A DNA stretch of 64,000 nt from Cristatella mucedo (GCA_009760855.2 WPIO01000002.1:11694001-11758000); one strand, 5' to 3'. Shown: positions 22,135 to 34,732, counted from the stretch's first letter. Notes: a model not told the origin generated them from the letters alone. A program made the numbers and translations.

Positions 22135-25093
22135 AGAAGAGTTTGCATGTCTAGTAGGAACCCAACTTTCATGTCTGCAGATTTTCGCATGGGTCATCGT
22201 TTGAATCGGTTGCAATCAGGCCTTCATCAATGACAATGCCTCTCACTGTTGTGATATACCGACCTCATTCTGGCTGTCTAAACTTTGTTTTAGAGGAGTT
22301 TTCAGAGTACCTCGCTAAAATATTTGTGTGACAGGCCGTTACTGATTGCTGGAGACTTTAATATTTACGTTTACAACCTTAGAAATAGCCAGGTCCGCTC
22401 ATTTCTTGACTGGAGAATTTTGCTTTGGTCCAACACGTTTATCATACCACCCACGCCCGTGACCATATTCTAGATCTCGCGATCATTAACGATGTCCTCC
22501 CCACTGACCTTGTGGTGTGCCCAATGACTCTCTCAGATCATTGTTAGGTCTCGTTTACTGTACCTGCTCCCTTGTACGTACAGGGTAATGTCGAACTTGT
22601 CAAGCGACATAACTTACAAAGCATTGATATAGACAAGTTTTTTAAATCTGTTTGTGGTTCAGGTCTTCTTGATCTGCATTCAGACTCGACCGGCAGCCTC
22701 GATACCCTCACTGACGCAATGAACATGACACTCAAGAGTGCTCTTGACAAGCATGCTCCCGTTCATTCTATCCTTGTACAAAGTCTTGTAAATTCCTTCC
22801 AGTCTACAAAAATACTCTTAAAGATGGACCGGGTTAAGCGCAGGCTTGAACGTCGTTTCAAGAAATCGGGATCTGATGCAGATCTAGTCAATTTCAAAGA
22901 CTTCCTTCGAGTTTACACCCGGGAGCTTAAAAAAGCCAGGGCTTCTTTTTTCAATCGAAAGCTGAATTCCTGTGAGTCGGACCCTAAACAGATTTTTAAG
23001 ACAGTAAATCATTTACTGGCCAATGCTGAGAGGTCTGACTATCCAGATATTGTGGGCTCAGCCGAAAAGTTGTCAGCCTTCTTTACTGAAAATATTGTGC
23101 ACATTCGTGCCTTCATAAAGCCCCCTCTGACTAAAGCGACTGTGGTATCACGACCTGTAATCTTACTTAAAAGGTTTTCCGAGGTTTCCGTATGCGACGT
23201 GGCTACCTTAACAAGGTCTAGCAAAAAGAGCTCGTCTCCTGAAGACCCTATACCATCATCTGTGGTCTTCACTGGCAGACCAACTTAGCCCTGCGATAAC
23301 CGAGATTTGTAATGCTTCTTTGGGAAAAGGGGTCGTCCCCAAGTCCTTCAAATCGGCAATCGTTAGACCCATACTTAAAAAGCCTGGATTTGATACAAAA
23401 TTCCATGAAAATTATTGCCCAGTTTCCCTTCTTCCTTTATTGTCAAAGATTCTTGAACAAATCAAATTTTTCCTAAGCAGCTGGTTAAACATATTGAAAA
23501 GAATGAAATGTCAGAACCATTTCAATCAGGGTTCAAGATGCACCACTCCACTTAAACTGCTCTCCTCCATGTTAACAGTGACATTCTACGTGACAACAAT
23601 GACGGGAATGTTGCTGCCCTAGCTCTGCTAGAGCCGAGCTGGTTTGGTCCGGTGGTTCAGGTGCTAGCCCCGACCAAGGTCGGGCTGAGGTCGTGGACTT
23701 GAGCCCGGAGGTATATGTGAAGTGCCTGATTAGAGATTAAGTTCTCCTATGGTGCTATACAAATGAATTAAAATTATAATTAAAAATCTGTCAGCTGCCT
23801 TCGACACCATTGATCACGATGTTCTACTTGAACAATTAAGAACAACGATCGGTCTGGCAGACGAAGTAGTGGCGTGGTTTAAATCGTACTTGCCTGATCG
23901 TGTTCAATTCACGTCGTGTGGGGGTCATTTCTCACACACGAGACGGGTCACCTGTGGAGTCCCTCAAGGGTCCTCACTCGGTCCCTTGCTGTTCTCCATT
24001 TATAATCAACCTCTCGGAAAAGTGATCAAGGCCCAAAAATAGGATGTCACTTTTGTGCTGACGATACTCAGCTGTATTTCTCATTCAAACCGTCGGATTC
24101 TGCTGCAGCAACTGAGAAACTGAATGCTTGCCTTGCCGAAAAATTCGATCTTGGATGTCGGAAAACTTCTTGAAACTAAATGACAATAAAACCGAACTGC
24201 TGCTCATAGGACACCCTAAGCATGTGGCTGGATTAAAAGGCTTTGCTCTTCTAATAGATGATGCTGGTGTGCGACTATCACCTCGCGCTTGAAATTTCGG
24301 TGTCGTTTTCGATAGCAGCCTAAATTTTAAAAGCTTCATTCAGAAGACTGCTTCTACAGCTAGCCATCATGTCCAATCCCCATCCAAGATTCGGAGCTGT
24401 CTTCTGCAGAGGCTTGCTACAAATTTAACTAGGTCCTTAGTTCTGTCTCGGCTTGATTATTGTAATTCCCTTTTCGCTGGGCTACCAAAGAGCAACTAGG
24501 TCACTGCAGCGGACTATGAATATGGCTGCAAGGCTAGTCTTCAAGTCCCAGAGGTTTGAGCACGTGTCTCCTTTGCTAAGAGAGCTAGGATGGATGCCGG
24601 TTGAGCAACAGATACAATTCTTACGTTGACCCACAACGCCCGCCACGGCTTGGCTCCTTAGTACCTAGCTGAACTGCTGCACCAGTTTCAGCCTCATCGC
24701 GCCATCAGGTTCTGTGTAGACAATAAATTAGCCGTTTCATTCCTTCGCTTAAAGACCGTTGGTGACAGAAGCTTTTTCTCTGCAGGTCCTAAATTGTGGA
24801 ACTGGCTTCCACAATTCTTACGAAACGACGACTACACTCCTGCTGCCGACTATGGCTCACCCTTTTCAGCGGTTCTGAGCTGCTACTTCTATTCTACTCA
24901 CTACCTCAACTGATTTCTTGACTTTACTATGGTTCCCACTTTCTCTTTTTTGCGTGAGACGATGTCTGTTGGCTACCGAATGTGTACTGAAAGCCGCTTA
25001 GGCTGTGAGTTCACTATACAAAACTCTCCTGCATAACCCCCACATAGTCTTTATGACTTTGCGGAGTTACAGACTGAGATACATATACAGATG
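22135..25093 (+). mobile_element. CR1/L2-type LINE, nearly complete but inactive
   Basis: From left to right: the end of an AP endonuclease (LTVVIYRPHSG...ARDHILDLAI...DLVVCPMTLSDH), a linker with LDKHAPVHS, and reverse transcriptase fingers (KSFKSAIVRPILKKPGFD). Then follow motif A (LSAAFDTIDHDVLL), GVPQGSSLGPLLF, the catalytic CADDTQLYF (family usually FADD) and the C-terminal RLDYCNSLFAGLP...RLKTVGDRSFFSAGP. The 3' end is gttacagactgagatacat. Stops and frame changes occur throughout, so it is dead. A SINE sits at 23637-23785, between the fingers and motif A. hAT sequence flanks both sides. Confidence 0.88.
23637..23785 (+). mobile_element. SINE-B copy inserted in the LINE reverse transcriptase
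   Basis: It has a tRNA-like head (ggttcaggtgctagccccga...aggtcgtggacttgagccc), a body (tatatgtgaagtgcctgatt) and a tail (gattaagttctcctatggtgctatacaaatg, A/T-rich end). It splits the LINE frame between NVAALALL and LSAAFDTIDH, so it is younger than the LINE. Confidence 0.85.
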
Positions 25094-25094
25094 T

Positions 25095-25465
25095 TCTTAA
25101 TCTTCAAAAATCTTGTCTATATGTCTTGTTGAAAACAGTCGATTACGCTTTTCATGACATGCATAATGTTTTTGTTGGCTGTAAGTCCGGCGTCTATGAC
25201 GTGTGCTCCGGACATCCTCCTACGTCGTCTTCTTCCTCTCTTAATTTCAATGGCGCTGTCTGAGCATTTATCTTTGGCGATCTGTGTAGCATTTTCACTC
25301 AATTCTCTGCAAACTTTGATTATCTCTTGCTTCAGGGATTCAAAATCAGGTGCAGCTTCTCTAAAGTTGATTGCAGGATCTTACAGCCATTACTTGATTT
25401 GTTCAATCTTGCCGATAATAATGTTCCAGAATTCCACTAAAACTGTAAAATGCAATATTCTTTAA
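25095..25465 (-). pseudogene. hAT transposase remnant, middle part
   Basis: The minus strand reads FWNIIIGKIEQIK, DPAINFREAAPDFESLKQEI, SENATQIAKDKCSDSAIEIK, RGRRRRRRMSG and MKSVIDCFQQDI, then a stop and TRFLKIKNI up to the LINE 3' end. This fits the arginine-rich central linker of MYM-type hAT transposases (…REAA-DLESL…KRRRRR…F…V-D-FQQEI-RF). Confidence 0.65.
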
Positions 25466-26924
25466 AGAAACGATGCTGCGGAATTTTTAGGTTGAAAATT
25501 CTTTACAGGTCTTTTGATAGGCCTTCCCGGAGCTATACGAGTTGGTCACGTCCTTTTTACATGCTCTGACAGCTCTGACCGGGCACACCAGCGTGCGTAG
25601 GATTCTAGCTTTACTGTTAATTTGTGCATGGACACTAAATGAACTTTAATGGTAACTAAACTTGTCTGTTAACACCGTTTTCAAAGCCTTTTTAGATTTG
25701 GCCTGGCTGTTACCTTGAATTCCAAGGAAAATAAAGAACTGTCTCACGTTGGCCGTTAATCACCCAAAAAATCCATAAACCGAAGCAAGCAGAGAGACTG
25801 GGGTTGACTTGCGATCTCTAACTATTTCGTGCCATTACCTTAGACGGAGTTATGATGAACGCTTCTGAAATTTCGTAAAAGGGCGAGAATTAGGCACCAC
25901 TAATAACTCAAGTCCACTTGCAGTGCTACAAATATGCTGCGGAAGCATCCGAAAAAATATCAAGCAGCCCTCACTTCGCTTACCAGTTATCTTCTGAATT
26001 TCACGGTATAATCGCTCCGGAACGGGCGGGACCGGTTGTTGGGCCTGGTAGGCCATTCAACGGTGCAGAGCGGTAAATTAAAGACTAAAGAAGAATGCAT
26101 CGGCGGGACATTACATTTTGATTATAGTCTCCAAGTATTGCTGTGGGATTTCAATTAATTTCCTTGGAGCCTGTTCCTCATATTTAATCTCCGCAGGCAG
26201 ATTGCATGGAGTCGCACTTATTTGAAGGGTCCCCGAAAGACTTTTTAGAACACACGCAAGCTGCTGTGGCACAGAAGAGTAAAATGACCAAATCGCGAGT
26301 CTCAGCAAATATGGCTGGTATTTTTTTTAATTGAGCTAGCATTCATACATTCTGCATGGTATCGCTGGTAGCTTTTTACGCGTAGCAGGCTATGTCGATA
26401 ATAGCGCTAGCGCGTCACGCGTTGTGGTCGGCTGGCAAAAAAAGCATTTACGAGCCCATAATGCCTCTGGCACGTTGCTCTGGCACGTTCCCAACTCTTG
26501 ACAGAGCTGCAGGCAGCTGCGGGAATTCATACCCGCATTGCATTCGAAGCAGGCACATGGCGAGCTGCCATGCGTCTTGCATCCTTGCCTTCTGCTGCTG
26601 CTGCTGTTGCTGAAACCCCCAGTCAATTGTTGCCTTCGTACACTACAACTACTGGCTACGCCCGGATGGTATTTAAACTGTAGCAACCTATTGCTACGCT
26701 AGAGAAGCAAACACAACATAAGACGTCTACATAAATTGAAAGTTGAAAACTCTATTTGCCGTTGGCAGAAAAGCAAAAGTCCGTGCTCCATGCACGCGGA
26801 AAGTATGCGAGAGTGTTCCCTTAACAAGTTTCCCTTTTATTTTGAAGTGCAATTTGGTATCGAGGTGCAACTATTACGTCTGCTGGGGTCAGCAATAAGA
26901 AACGGTATTCCCCACGGTCTTGGC

Positions 26925-27040
26925 CCCAGTGGTAAGGTGCTCGCTCTTCACGACCCAGGCCTCGGGTTGAGCCTTTAAGTGGGCGATCATGTGCTGCCAA
27001 CTGCAAGCGATTTTGATATCCTTTAAGGCTCCCCTCCCAC
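26925..27040 (+). mobile_element. SINE-A head, truncated by a TA repeat
   Basis: ccccagtggtaaggtgctcg, ctcttcacgacccaggcctc, gggttgagcc, gtgggcgatcatgtgctgcc. The expected body end and tail are replaced by the TA tract at 27041. Confidence 0.65.
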
Positions 27041-27142
27041 TATATATATATATATACTTATATATATATATATGTATATATATACTTATATATATATATA
27101 TATATATATGCATATACGCACACATATATATATATATATATT
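27041..27142. repeat. (TA)n microsatellite, interrupted
   Basis: TA runs broken by ctta, tgta and gcatatacgcacaca. It sits where a SINE-A should continue. Confidence 0.95.
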
Positions 27143-28229
27143 AAAACTAAGTATGTGTGCTTACGCCAGCCTGGTCGGGTGGGGATTCTTCCTTTTGCAG
27201 CTGATATCGGAAACCATGCCATTCGACTATTCCTTGAATGGCTGAGATGTAGCCTTTCGCAGCGGGGGAGGGGGTAGGAGGTAAACTAACAGTAACTTTC
27301 AAAGTACTGAACAACGAAAGGTCGCCTTCGTCGTAGGATTGAGTTCGAAGCAGCAGCGATATCGACAAGAGCAGCGAAAAGCCTGATTGGCTGATTGCTT
27401 TCTGCATTCCTTTAGGCAGCTACTGCTGGTCGAGGCCCGAGCGATTTACTGCCTGTACCGATAAAGATTTTCAAATACGCGGCCCGTGTATGGGTGCAAT
27501 TCCGATGACGGCGATTGCGGTCAGCACGCTTATATCGAAAGCATCGCTGGTGGTGACTGAAGTGCAGCAGCAGTTGATTTTAACTAACTTTTAAATAAAG
27601 AAATTCACAGACTCAGATCGAATGCACTGCGACTTTGAGAGTGAAGCGGGGAGGGGGGAATCGTATCAGGCAAAGCTCCGAAGGTGATCGAACGTGAGCT
27701 TCTCGAATCCATTCTTTAGCCTCTGCGATTCCTACCTAGCATTCGATGGCGACTTATTTCCATATTCCTGCCACTTTCCGTCGCCCTTACAAGTCTCCAC
27801 CTCTTTGGCAGCAAAGCTATTTTGCGCACCAGAGAGATTCATTCAACTTTTGGTGCCTTGCCTGTCGATAGGCTAAGAGATCAAGCATAGCAGTGCCTTA
27901 GTAAAGCCATTAGGATAGCCTCACGCCTACTAGAGCTTCGAGCTGTGCTCGCATGTTGGTGCAAAGTGCATCGTTTAACCCTAGCGTTGAAGAATCTGTC
28001 CACAGAGCCCTATCCTGAAATAGGCCATCAGCGACAGCCCGATCTCAGGGTCAGCCTATTTTCTGGAGCTCCAGGCGATCCGATCCGATATCGATAGAGC
28101 TGGTCTGATTAGAGTTCGGGAGCTCCGCCTCTACTGCTTACCCTGATGGCTAGCTGAGGTCCTCTCAATCACAATAGGTCATCAATTGGTCTACATGGTA
28201 TTGCTGAATGCCGGAAATATCCTGGTTTG

Positions 28230-28355
28230 ATCCTAAGGTAAGGGTGCTCATCTTTTACAGTCAAGCTAGTGGGCTCAAGCTCCGTGGCATACGTGAAGCG
28301 CCTGAATCGAGATTGAGTTCTCTTAGGTCGCTATGTAAATAAATTTCATTTTATA
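28230..28355 (+). mobile_element. SINE-B
   Basis: Head taagggtgctcatcttttac, B-box-like gtgggctcaagctccg, body catacgtgaagcgcctgaat, tail gagattgagttctcttaggt, cgctatgtaaataaatt. Confidence 0.65.
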
Positions 28356-28769
28356 AATTTAAGTTCAAGAAATATAATTGAGTCGCAGTTTACTGGCTAT
28401 AGCAAAATGTTTGGTCAGCAAACGGAAATTGGTAACCACTGCCCAGGCTGCTTTTTTTCTCGTCTGCGAGATTGTTGGGGAATCTGCTTTCGCTATAAAT
28501 GACCCTTTTTACGTGTGGTTATAAAAAGACATCTCGGCTTGGACCTTGGTCTCAGACAGCTTAGGAAAGATGTTTCTAAGCTACGCAAATGCTGCCAACT
28601 CCTTAGATAAGGCTGGGTCAAATTGCCTCATGAAATCCTATCCGATGTGTAGCTTTGGAAGTAACACCTTCCCCAGGGTCAGACGTATCTTCCACTTGAC
28701 GTTGGTGCTTGCATGGAGAACTTGGTCTGATATGGGCAGTAGAGCTTGCGATAGTGAGGTTGGCATTTT

Positions 28770-29073
28770 CAGCTGCTCCAGAAGCAAAAATAGAAGGGAA
28801 ACTTGGTTAAGGTCCTTTTGAGATCCACCAGGTACTGCCATCATTTTGAAGTTACCAACGACCGCCAAGCCAAACCACCACACCTCAAGGCATTCAGATA
28901 GGTCTTGATGCTGTTGTAAAACTCTTATTTTATATTTGAACCGAGTGCTCTACAAGCAGAGATGTATACTGAAGAGATCCTTCGACTAATTTCAGAACTT
29001 CATCGTAATTGTCATGATAAATTGACCAAAGATATAGCAAAATGCGTCTTCGGGATCCTTAAAACTTGTATGG

Positions 29074-29118
<45 letters not shown>

Positions 29119-29344
29119 CTGAAATTAGTCGAAGGATCTCTTCAGTATACATCTCTGCTTGTAGAGCACTCGGTTCAAATATAAAATAAGAGTTTTACAA
29201 CAGCATCAAGACCTATCTGGATGCCTTGAGGTGTGGTGGTTTGGCTTGGCGGTCGTTGGTAACTTCAAAATGATGGCAGTACCTGGTGGATCTCAAAAGG
29301 ACCTTAACCAAGTTTCCCTTCTATTTTTGCTTCTGAAGCAGCTG
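28770..29344. repeat. Large inverted repeat, 229-bp arms, 117-bp spacer
   Basis: The left arm 28770-28998 and right arm 29116-29344 are reverse complements of exactly equal length. By eye they differ at two positions only (ctcc/cttc near the outer end and catt/catc in the middle). The spacer begins with about 77 bp of ordinary sequence and ends in an AT tract (29076-29115). The left arm continues outward into a longer unrecognised region, the right arm does not, so the right arm looks like an inverted copy of the left. Confidence 0.95.
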
Positions 29345-30119
29345 GAATATTCATTCAATTAGGTTTGGCGAACAAAACTAAACAATTGGGTGCGAGGCTC
29401 CTGTATTTTGATACTTCTTATATTACTTGAAACTATTATTAAGTATGTTATTATTAGTTTTGATCCATAAATTCAGAGAACTATTGATCAGCACCATGCC
29501 TCAAAGACTGTGTCGTCAAGTGATCAATAATAAAGGTAGCGATATCAACTACTTAAATTGTTTACGTTGTTCATGGTAATTTTTGTTTGATTACGGTAGG
29601 ATTTGCTAGTTTCATTCCGTATGAGAATTAATTTATAAAAACTACTATAATGTTTTTATTTTCCACCAGAATTGTTATCATGTGGATTTCCGATTATGAA
29701 TAAATTGTATTATTGTTTAATTTACTTTTCCATTACCATACGGTCTGCTGCCATTCAAGAGCGAATGTCAGCAATAGGTTTTTCAAAGAGTTTGGGATAT
29801 TTTGATGTGCTAGAAGGCTGTGAGTATTTTAATCTTAGGAGCAGTTTTGAGTGTCGTCAGCCCTAGAATGAAAGCCAAATTTATGCTTGATGGTTGCATC
29901 GGCAAGAGGGAGAGAATATATTTTAAAAAGAAGTGGAACAGGCACAAATCCCAGGAATATCCAGCAATTTTCAGGCCTCCGAAATTCATGCTGCTTGTTG
30001 AGATCTATGCTCTGAAATCTCCCCTGGCATTGGACATAAACCATTGCTGTGACGCATAGGGGAGGCAAGTACCCACTAAGGAATTTGCGATTAATTGCAT
30101 CACACTCACCCTACATGCC

Positions 30120-30420
30120 GACATTGAAGGATCCACCCTAAGAGAACCAGATCTCTATCCAGACGCTTTACAACTCGCTGCAAGTGAACCAATTACTAAA
30201 TGAGTTACTGACAACCAAGGTACCATGCTTAAATCAGCATGCAAAAGCACAACAGTATCAGCTTTAGGCAAAAGCGGAAAAGGTCACAGGAAGATACTCG
30301 GACCGTTGGTTAGTATGATTGCTGGTTAATGGGATGCACTAAGTCGTCCACAGGTAATTACTCAAAGCGCGCAGGAAAAGAAGATAAGTTCACTCAAAAC
30401 TCAGAACCAGTAGCCTTTCG
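30120..30420 (-). mobile_element. LINE 3' tail fragment
   Basis: It opens with agagaaccagatctctatcc, agacgctttacaactcgctg, which closely matches the tail at 0.23-0.3 kb, followed by about 200 bp of 3' UTR-like sequence. No coding remnant. Confidence 0.55.
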
Positions 30421-32640
30421 CAGAACATTATTTCCTGCGAATGGCAACATGGCGTCAGGATTGCTTTCCCGCAATGCGACGTGGCTTGGCATCTACACTG
30501 TCACCACTAAAGAGCCTATTCATCCATGCAATTGTGCAATGCTTCTTATCATGTCACCCAGCACAGGGTCTTTGCGCCATTCCATACGCTACATGCACTC
30601 CATGCACTCATCACCGCGCAACCGCGCAAGACGCTCGGTTTTTTGGCAAATGACTGCCGTTCTTCACGCCCACGTCTAAAACGCTAATATGTTTATACAA
30701 GTCAGAGCGTCGTACAATTTTACGACATGTCTCATTGCCGTTTGCAGAACACTCCTAGAAAGTTTTCATGCAACAAGTATAAAAAGCCACGACTAGCGGC
30801 CAGCAGGGAGCCCACCACCCAATCCAACATCAGCAGGAAGAACCTAATTCGGTGAGATTGCTTGCCGAGGCCGTCTTCCTTCCCAGCGGAGTGATTGGCA
30901 CCTCAATGCCTAGGAACACGTGAACACCACAGAAAACGAATAGAGTGAAGAGTGATAGAACACGCGAAGCAGAAGCGGTAGCGGTAGCACTGGTGCCACA
31001 TAGCGATTAATTGGCGCCCTCGCATTTCAAGAAAGGAGGCGCATCAACGATTGCGCAACCAACTACGAACGCGACTACTGAGCGTCGCGGCCTTGGGTCT
31101 TCTGGGGAGGTACTGTCATATTTTTCAGTGAGTTTGCGGCATGAATTATCATTGGTGGTGTGAGAAAACTCTGGCGTTCGATGTCCGTACGAAGCTGTAA
31201 GAAACCACAACCACACATACTGTTACCATTACTAAAGCAAATGGGCTCGCTAAGACGCTGCTCACCGTGGAGACGTACACATGGATCAGTTCTTTTTGTG
31301 AAATTTCTACAAATAAAACTAAAAATATGAAAATAAATGTTAAATAAACTAAATATAAAAGTATTGTAGTTGATATTAGCAGTTTACTGAGAGCTAAAGT
31401 ATGAGACATCCAGTTTACTAGGAGTATAATTGCATAGTCACGACTGAGCACGATGGACACCAGGTGATCGAGCCACCGAACAGCGATGGTAAGTCTGAGT
31501 GGAGTATTATGCAACGGAGCCGCGTGTATGTTGGGAATACTCGGAATTGAAAGGCCAGATATTTGCTTAGGTTCATCTACTTAGGTCGCGGTCGTTCCTT
31601 GCAGCAACCGGCGTATCCATGTCCATGTTTTACTAGGTGACCAAACGTGTCTTAAATGAATCGCACATTTCTTTTAGGAAAGGGAATGTTTGAAGTTTTT
31701 ATGGGAACATTATTTCATAATTTTTGGTGCATCCCCTATCGCTTAGCACTTTGGGTGTCGTTCAACCCTGACTAGCGTAAGAGAAACTATGCACATTACC
31801 TGATGTATAAAACCTCATGTTTTAAAAATAGGAATCGTGGTTTTTACAAATCAAGACATAAAAAATAGCACACCGCTCTCACATGAGAATTTCAAGCGTG
31901 ATGCCGCCTTTGATGGTGATCGAAACATGGACTGAAATTAAAACGGTAGGCTGCATCAGGTGGCTCCTGGCACGGAAACTCGTGGGCTTCATCAGTGAGA
32001 CTCGCTTCTCGGCAAAGTTAGAAGCCAAACCCCTGGCTCTGCACAGCTTGATCGTCTTGTTTTCTCGTCTGAAGTGCTGGTGTCGGAACTTGGTTGACTT
32101 GAAAGCTCACCGGTCTCGGTTACAGTTAAGTTTCAGTCAAGATACAGGGGTATATTACTGAGACTTATTACTGATACATAAGAAGAATAAGGCTATCGTT
32201 CGATTCGGAAAAATCTTGAAAAATAGCCGTATGCTTAGAGAGCTTGGATATGTATAGTTGAGTGGCCTTTATGTCCTACCTCGATGATGTAGCTTCTTCG
32301 ATCGGCTGGGTTCCATGCCATCTGGCGGCTAACATTCGCAGCCCTCAGCTATTTCCTCTCTGTCTGCAAACTAAAGATGCCGGTCACGGGCATGCTTTCT
32401 ATTCTGCGTACAAATGAGCTAGGTTTTAACCTACGTTTAGTTGTTAATTGCTTCTATTATTGATAAACCAGGTGCTATGTGTTGCATCTGCTTGAGCTTA
32501 TGGAGATTGTATAGTTTAGTGCCTGTTATTTTTGTGTATGTTCTTGCATTCTGGTGGCCCTATGCGAGTTTTGACGTCGACTTCCATTGTCAAGGAATGG
32601 TATAGCAATTTTTAGTTACATTCCGAAAGTCATTCTGCTA
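30420..32640. other. Unassigned, with LTR-like or promoter-like signals
   Basis: A TATA-like tataaaaag at 30778 and a tRNA-primer-like ttggcgccct at 31011 stand 230 bp apart. The candidate PAM16 exon 1 end is at 31486. Open frames on both strands (31.0-31.5 kb) are unrecognised. Confidence 0.4.
31486..31488 (+). CDS. PAM16: Candidate PAM16 exon 1 end: ATG directly followed by a splice donor
   Basis: PAM16 needs an upstream exon ending in ATG. Here an ATG is followed immediately by a consensus donor (gcgATG|gtaagtctg). It is the best ATG-gtaagt I found between 31 and 37.4 kb. Using it would give a 5.9 kb first intron that contains SINEs and a LINE. It is a position match only; nothing else shows that it is transcribed. 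Confidence 0.35.
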
Positions 32641-32641
32641 T

Positions 32642-32800
32642 GTGGGTGTGACTGTTACTCACCTCGGTCCCGAGATCGTGGGTTCGAGTCCTACTGTGGG
32701 TGATCCTTTGTTGCTGCTGCAAGTGTTGGTGATAGCTATAAAGGCTCACCTGTCTCTGTACACAAAGAGGCTGTTAAATTGGCTAGTATTATCATATTGG
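32642..32800 (+). mobile_element. SINE-A, complete
   Basis: Perfect B box (gggttcgagtcctactgtgg), body gcaagtgttggtgatagcta, taaaggctcacctgtctctg, tail gaggctgttaaattggctag. Confidence 0.75.
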
Positions 32801-33239
32801 TCATCTGTTTTTCTTAATTTTTGGGTTGGGTGTAAAAGAGGCTTCTGTTTCGCTTCTTCCTTGCTTTTGCGTGTGTATTTCTTACCTTAAAAGCACTTTG
32901 TCTCAGGGTCGAGCATAGTAGCTGACCGTCGTGCTGTATGCCTCGTTTGCCCGACAGTACATAGCCTTTATTCTGTGGAAGACATTCGTTTCGGACGTGC
33001 ATCGTTAGCTTCTTCTTGCTGTTGGTAACTTAGGTTTTGCTTTGACCTTGACAGCACGAGTAGATGAGAGGTTGCTCAGCAGCTAGCCTCATTCGCTCCC
33101 TACACATTGACAGGATAGCCGCTGCAGTTGTCATCCTGCCGGGGGAATGCGCATCTGAGGAGCATCTGAGCATGCTGCTAGAGCAGTGAGCTTGAGCCGA
33201 CGACTCAGAGAGATTTGACCTTTGAAACATTTCTTTGTA

Positions 33240-33322
33240 TAGTATTTGCATGCCACCCTTCGAGAACCGACGACCTTAGCCATTGGAGGCGAGCACCTTA
33301 CCCTTGGGCCAAACCAGGGTAG
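33240..33322 (-). mobile_element. SINE-B, partial
   Basis: atttgcatgccacccttcga, gaaccgacgaccttagccat, ggcgagcaccttacccttgg. The middle of the element is deleted. Confidence 0.55.
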
Positions 33323-34559
33323 CGATAAGGAAAGTAGGGCAACTATACCATCGAACCCACTTTCTTGGCATGTAGCAGCTGCTGTGTGAATAGCCGCAGG
33401 GAGTTTGAGTGAAGCGGTATTGATTTTCGGAAGAACTAGCTGTGTTGCCAAGCCAGACTCGCAGTCCTTCTGTGACTTGTCTAAGGCCAGAAGTGGTTGA
33501 CAGCTACTTTGGTGACTAACTTTGTTGGCATGGTAGTAGGACTTGGCACATAAGATGAGTGTCTGGGCTAGAGAGCTCGTTGCTGACTCCAGCCATTGGC
33601 AAACTTGTCTTCTGTCGATATGTGCACTCTTGAGCCTCTAAGTTTGGCTCGTTTGCAGACTAGACAACAGTGCTCAGCCTAGTAGTGTTTGCTGATTGAA
33701 TCACATGCAGGCATCATACTAGAATCGACATCTGGAGATTGTCTTCGGGTTTTGGGACTAAACTAGTTATACCACACCACCATAGTTTGTTGATGACTTC
33801 AATAGCTCTCAGCAACCGTTTATATTCGCCATAGCTTTGCTATGACTACTTTGTGAACAAGTTGACGCTAACAGCCTTTTGCGAAGTCATCGTTATATTA
33901 TATTGAAAGAACGGTGTGGCTGTCGTTCTGAGCCGGTGTTGGATCCAATCTGGTGTAGTGGCTCGGCGATTTGTATGGCTCATCAAGGTGTCGGTTACGA
34001 AGTGGTTAACCCCCCCCCCCCCATAATACTCATGCTCTGATAACAATGAAGTTCGCTTTCACGAAGCCACCATTTAACAGTGATGGCTATGTGAAGGGGC
34101 AAGCAGCATAATATCCACGAATGTGGTAGTGTTCACAATCTAGGGTCGCCTAATGTTTGGGCTTGTGCCCCAACTGGCTTGCCTCGACTTAATTACTGGT
34201 CTATCTAGTTCAAAAATTGGAAAACTCAAACTTTCCAGATCGCCTTGCTTAAATACAGCTTGCAAAATAAAAAAGGAAGTACAGGCATATACTTGACAAA
34301 TTAAAGGGGCCTGTGTTCTCTGAAATGTTTGCCATCATGTGAGAAATTATAAACGTAGTTATTGATGTTATTTGAATTAATTGTATATGCTGGGCTGTCG
34401 AAGTAATGCTGTGACATGTATTGTTAGGTGTGTTTTGTGTGCTGGACATGAGAAGTGTTTCAGATATTGTTTGATTTTTATCAATTATACATGTGTGTGG
34501 GGGTATATGAATATATATGTACTATGTTTTCAACTTGGCTGTTGTACAAATATTCATGA

Positions 34560-34732
34560 TAGTATTATATCTGTATAGTGCCATCAGAGAACTTAATCTC
34601 TTTCTTACATTTGCTGCAAAGGAAGCATGGTCGAAAGGTTAGTGTTTTGGTTAGAGGTAGCATAATCAATGACAACAAGCACAACATGGTTAGAGGAGAC
34701 ATGTACCAGGTCAGTTTTCGAAGATGGTTATA
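34560..34732 (-). mobile_element. Isolated LINE tail
   Basis: atagtgccatcagagaactt, aatctctttcttacatttgc and about 100 bp more; a second copy of the tail directly beside that of the 34.7-37.0 kb LINE. Confidence 0.5.
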
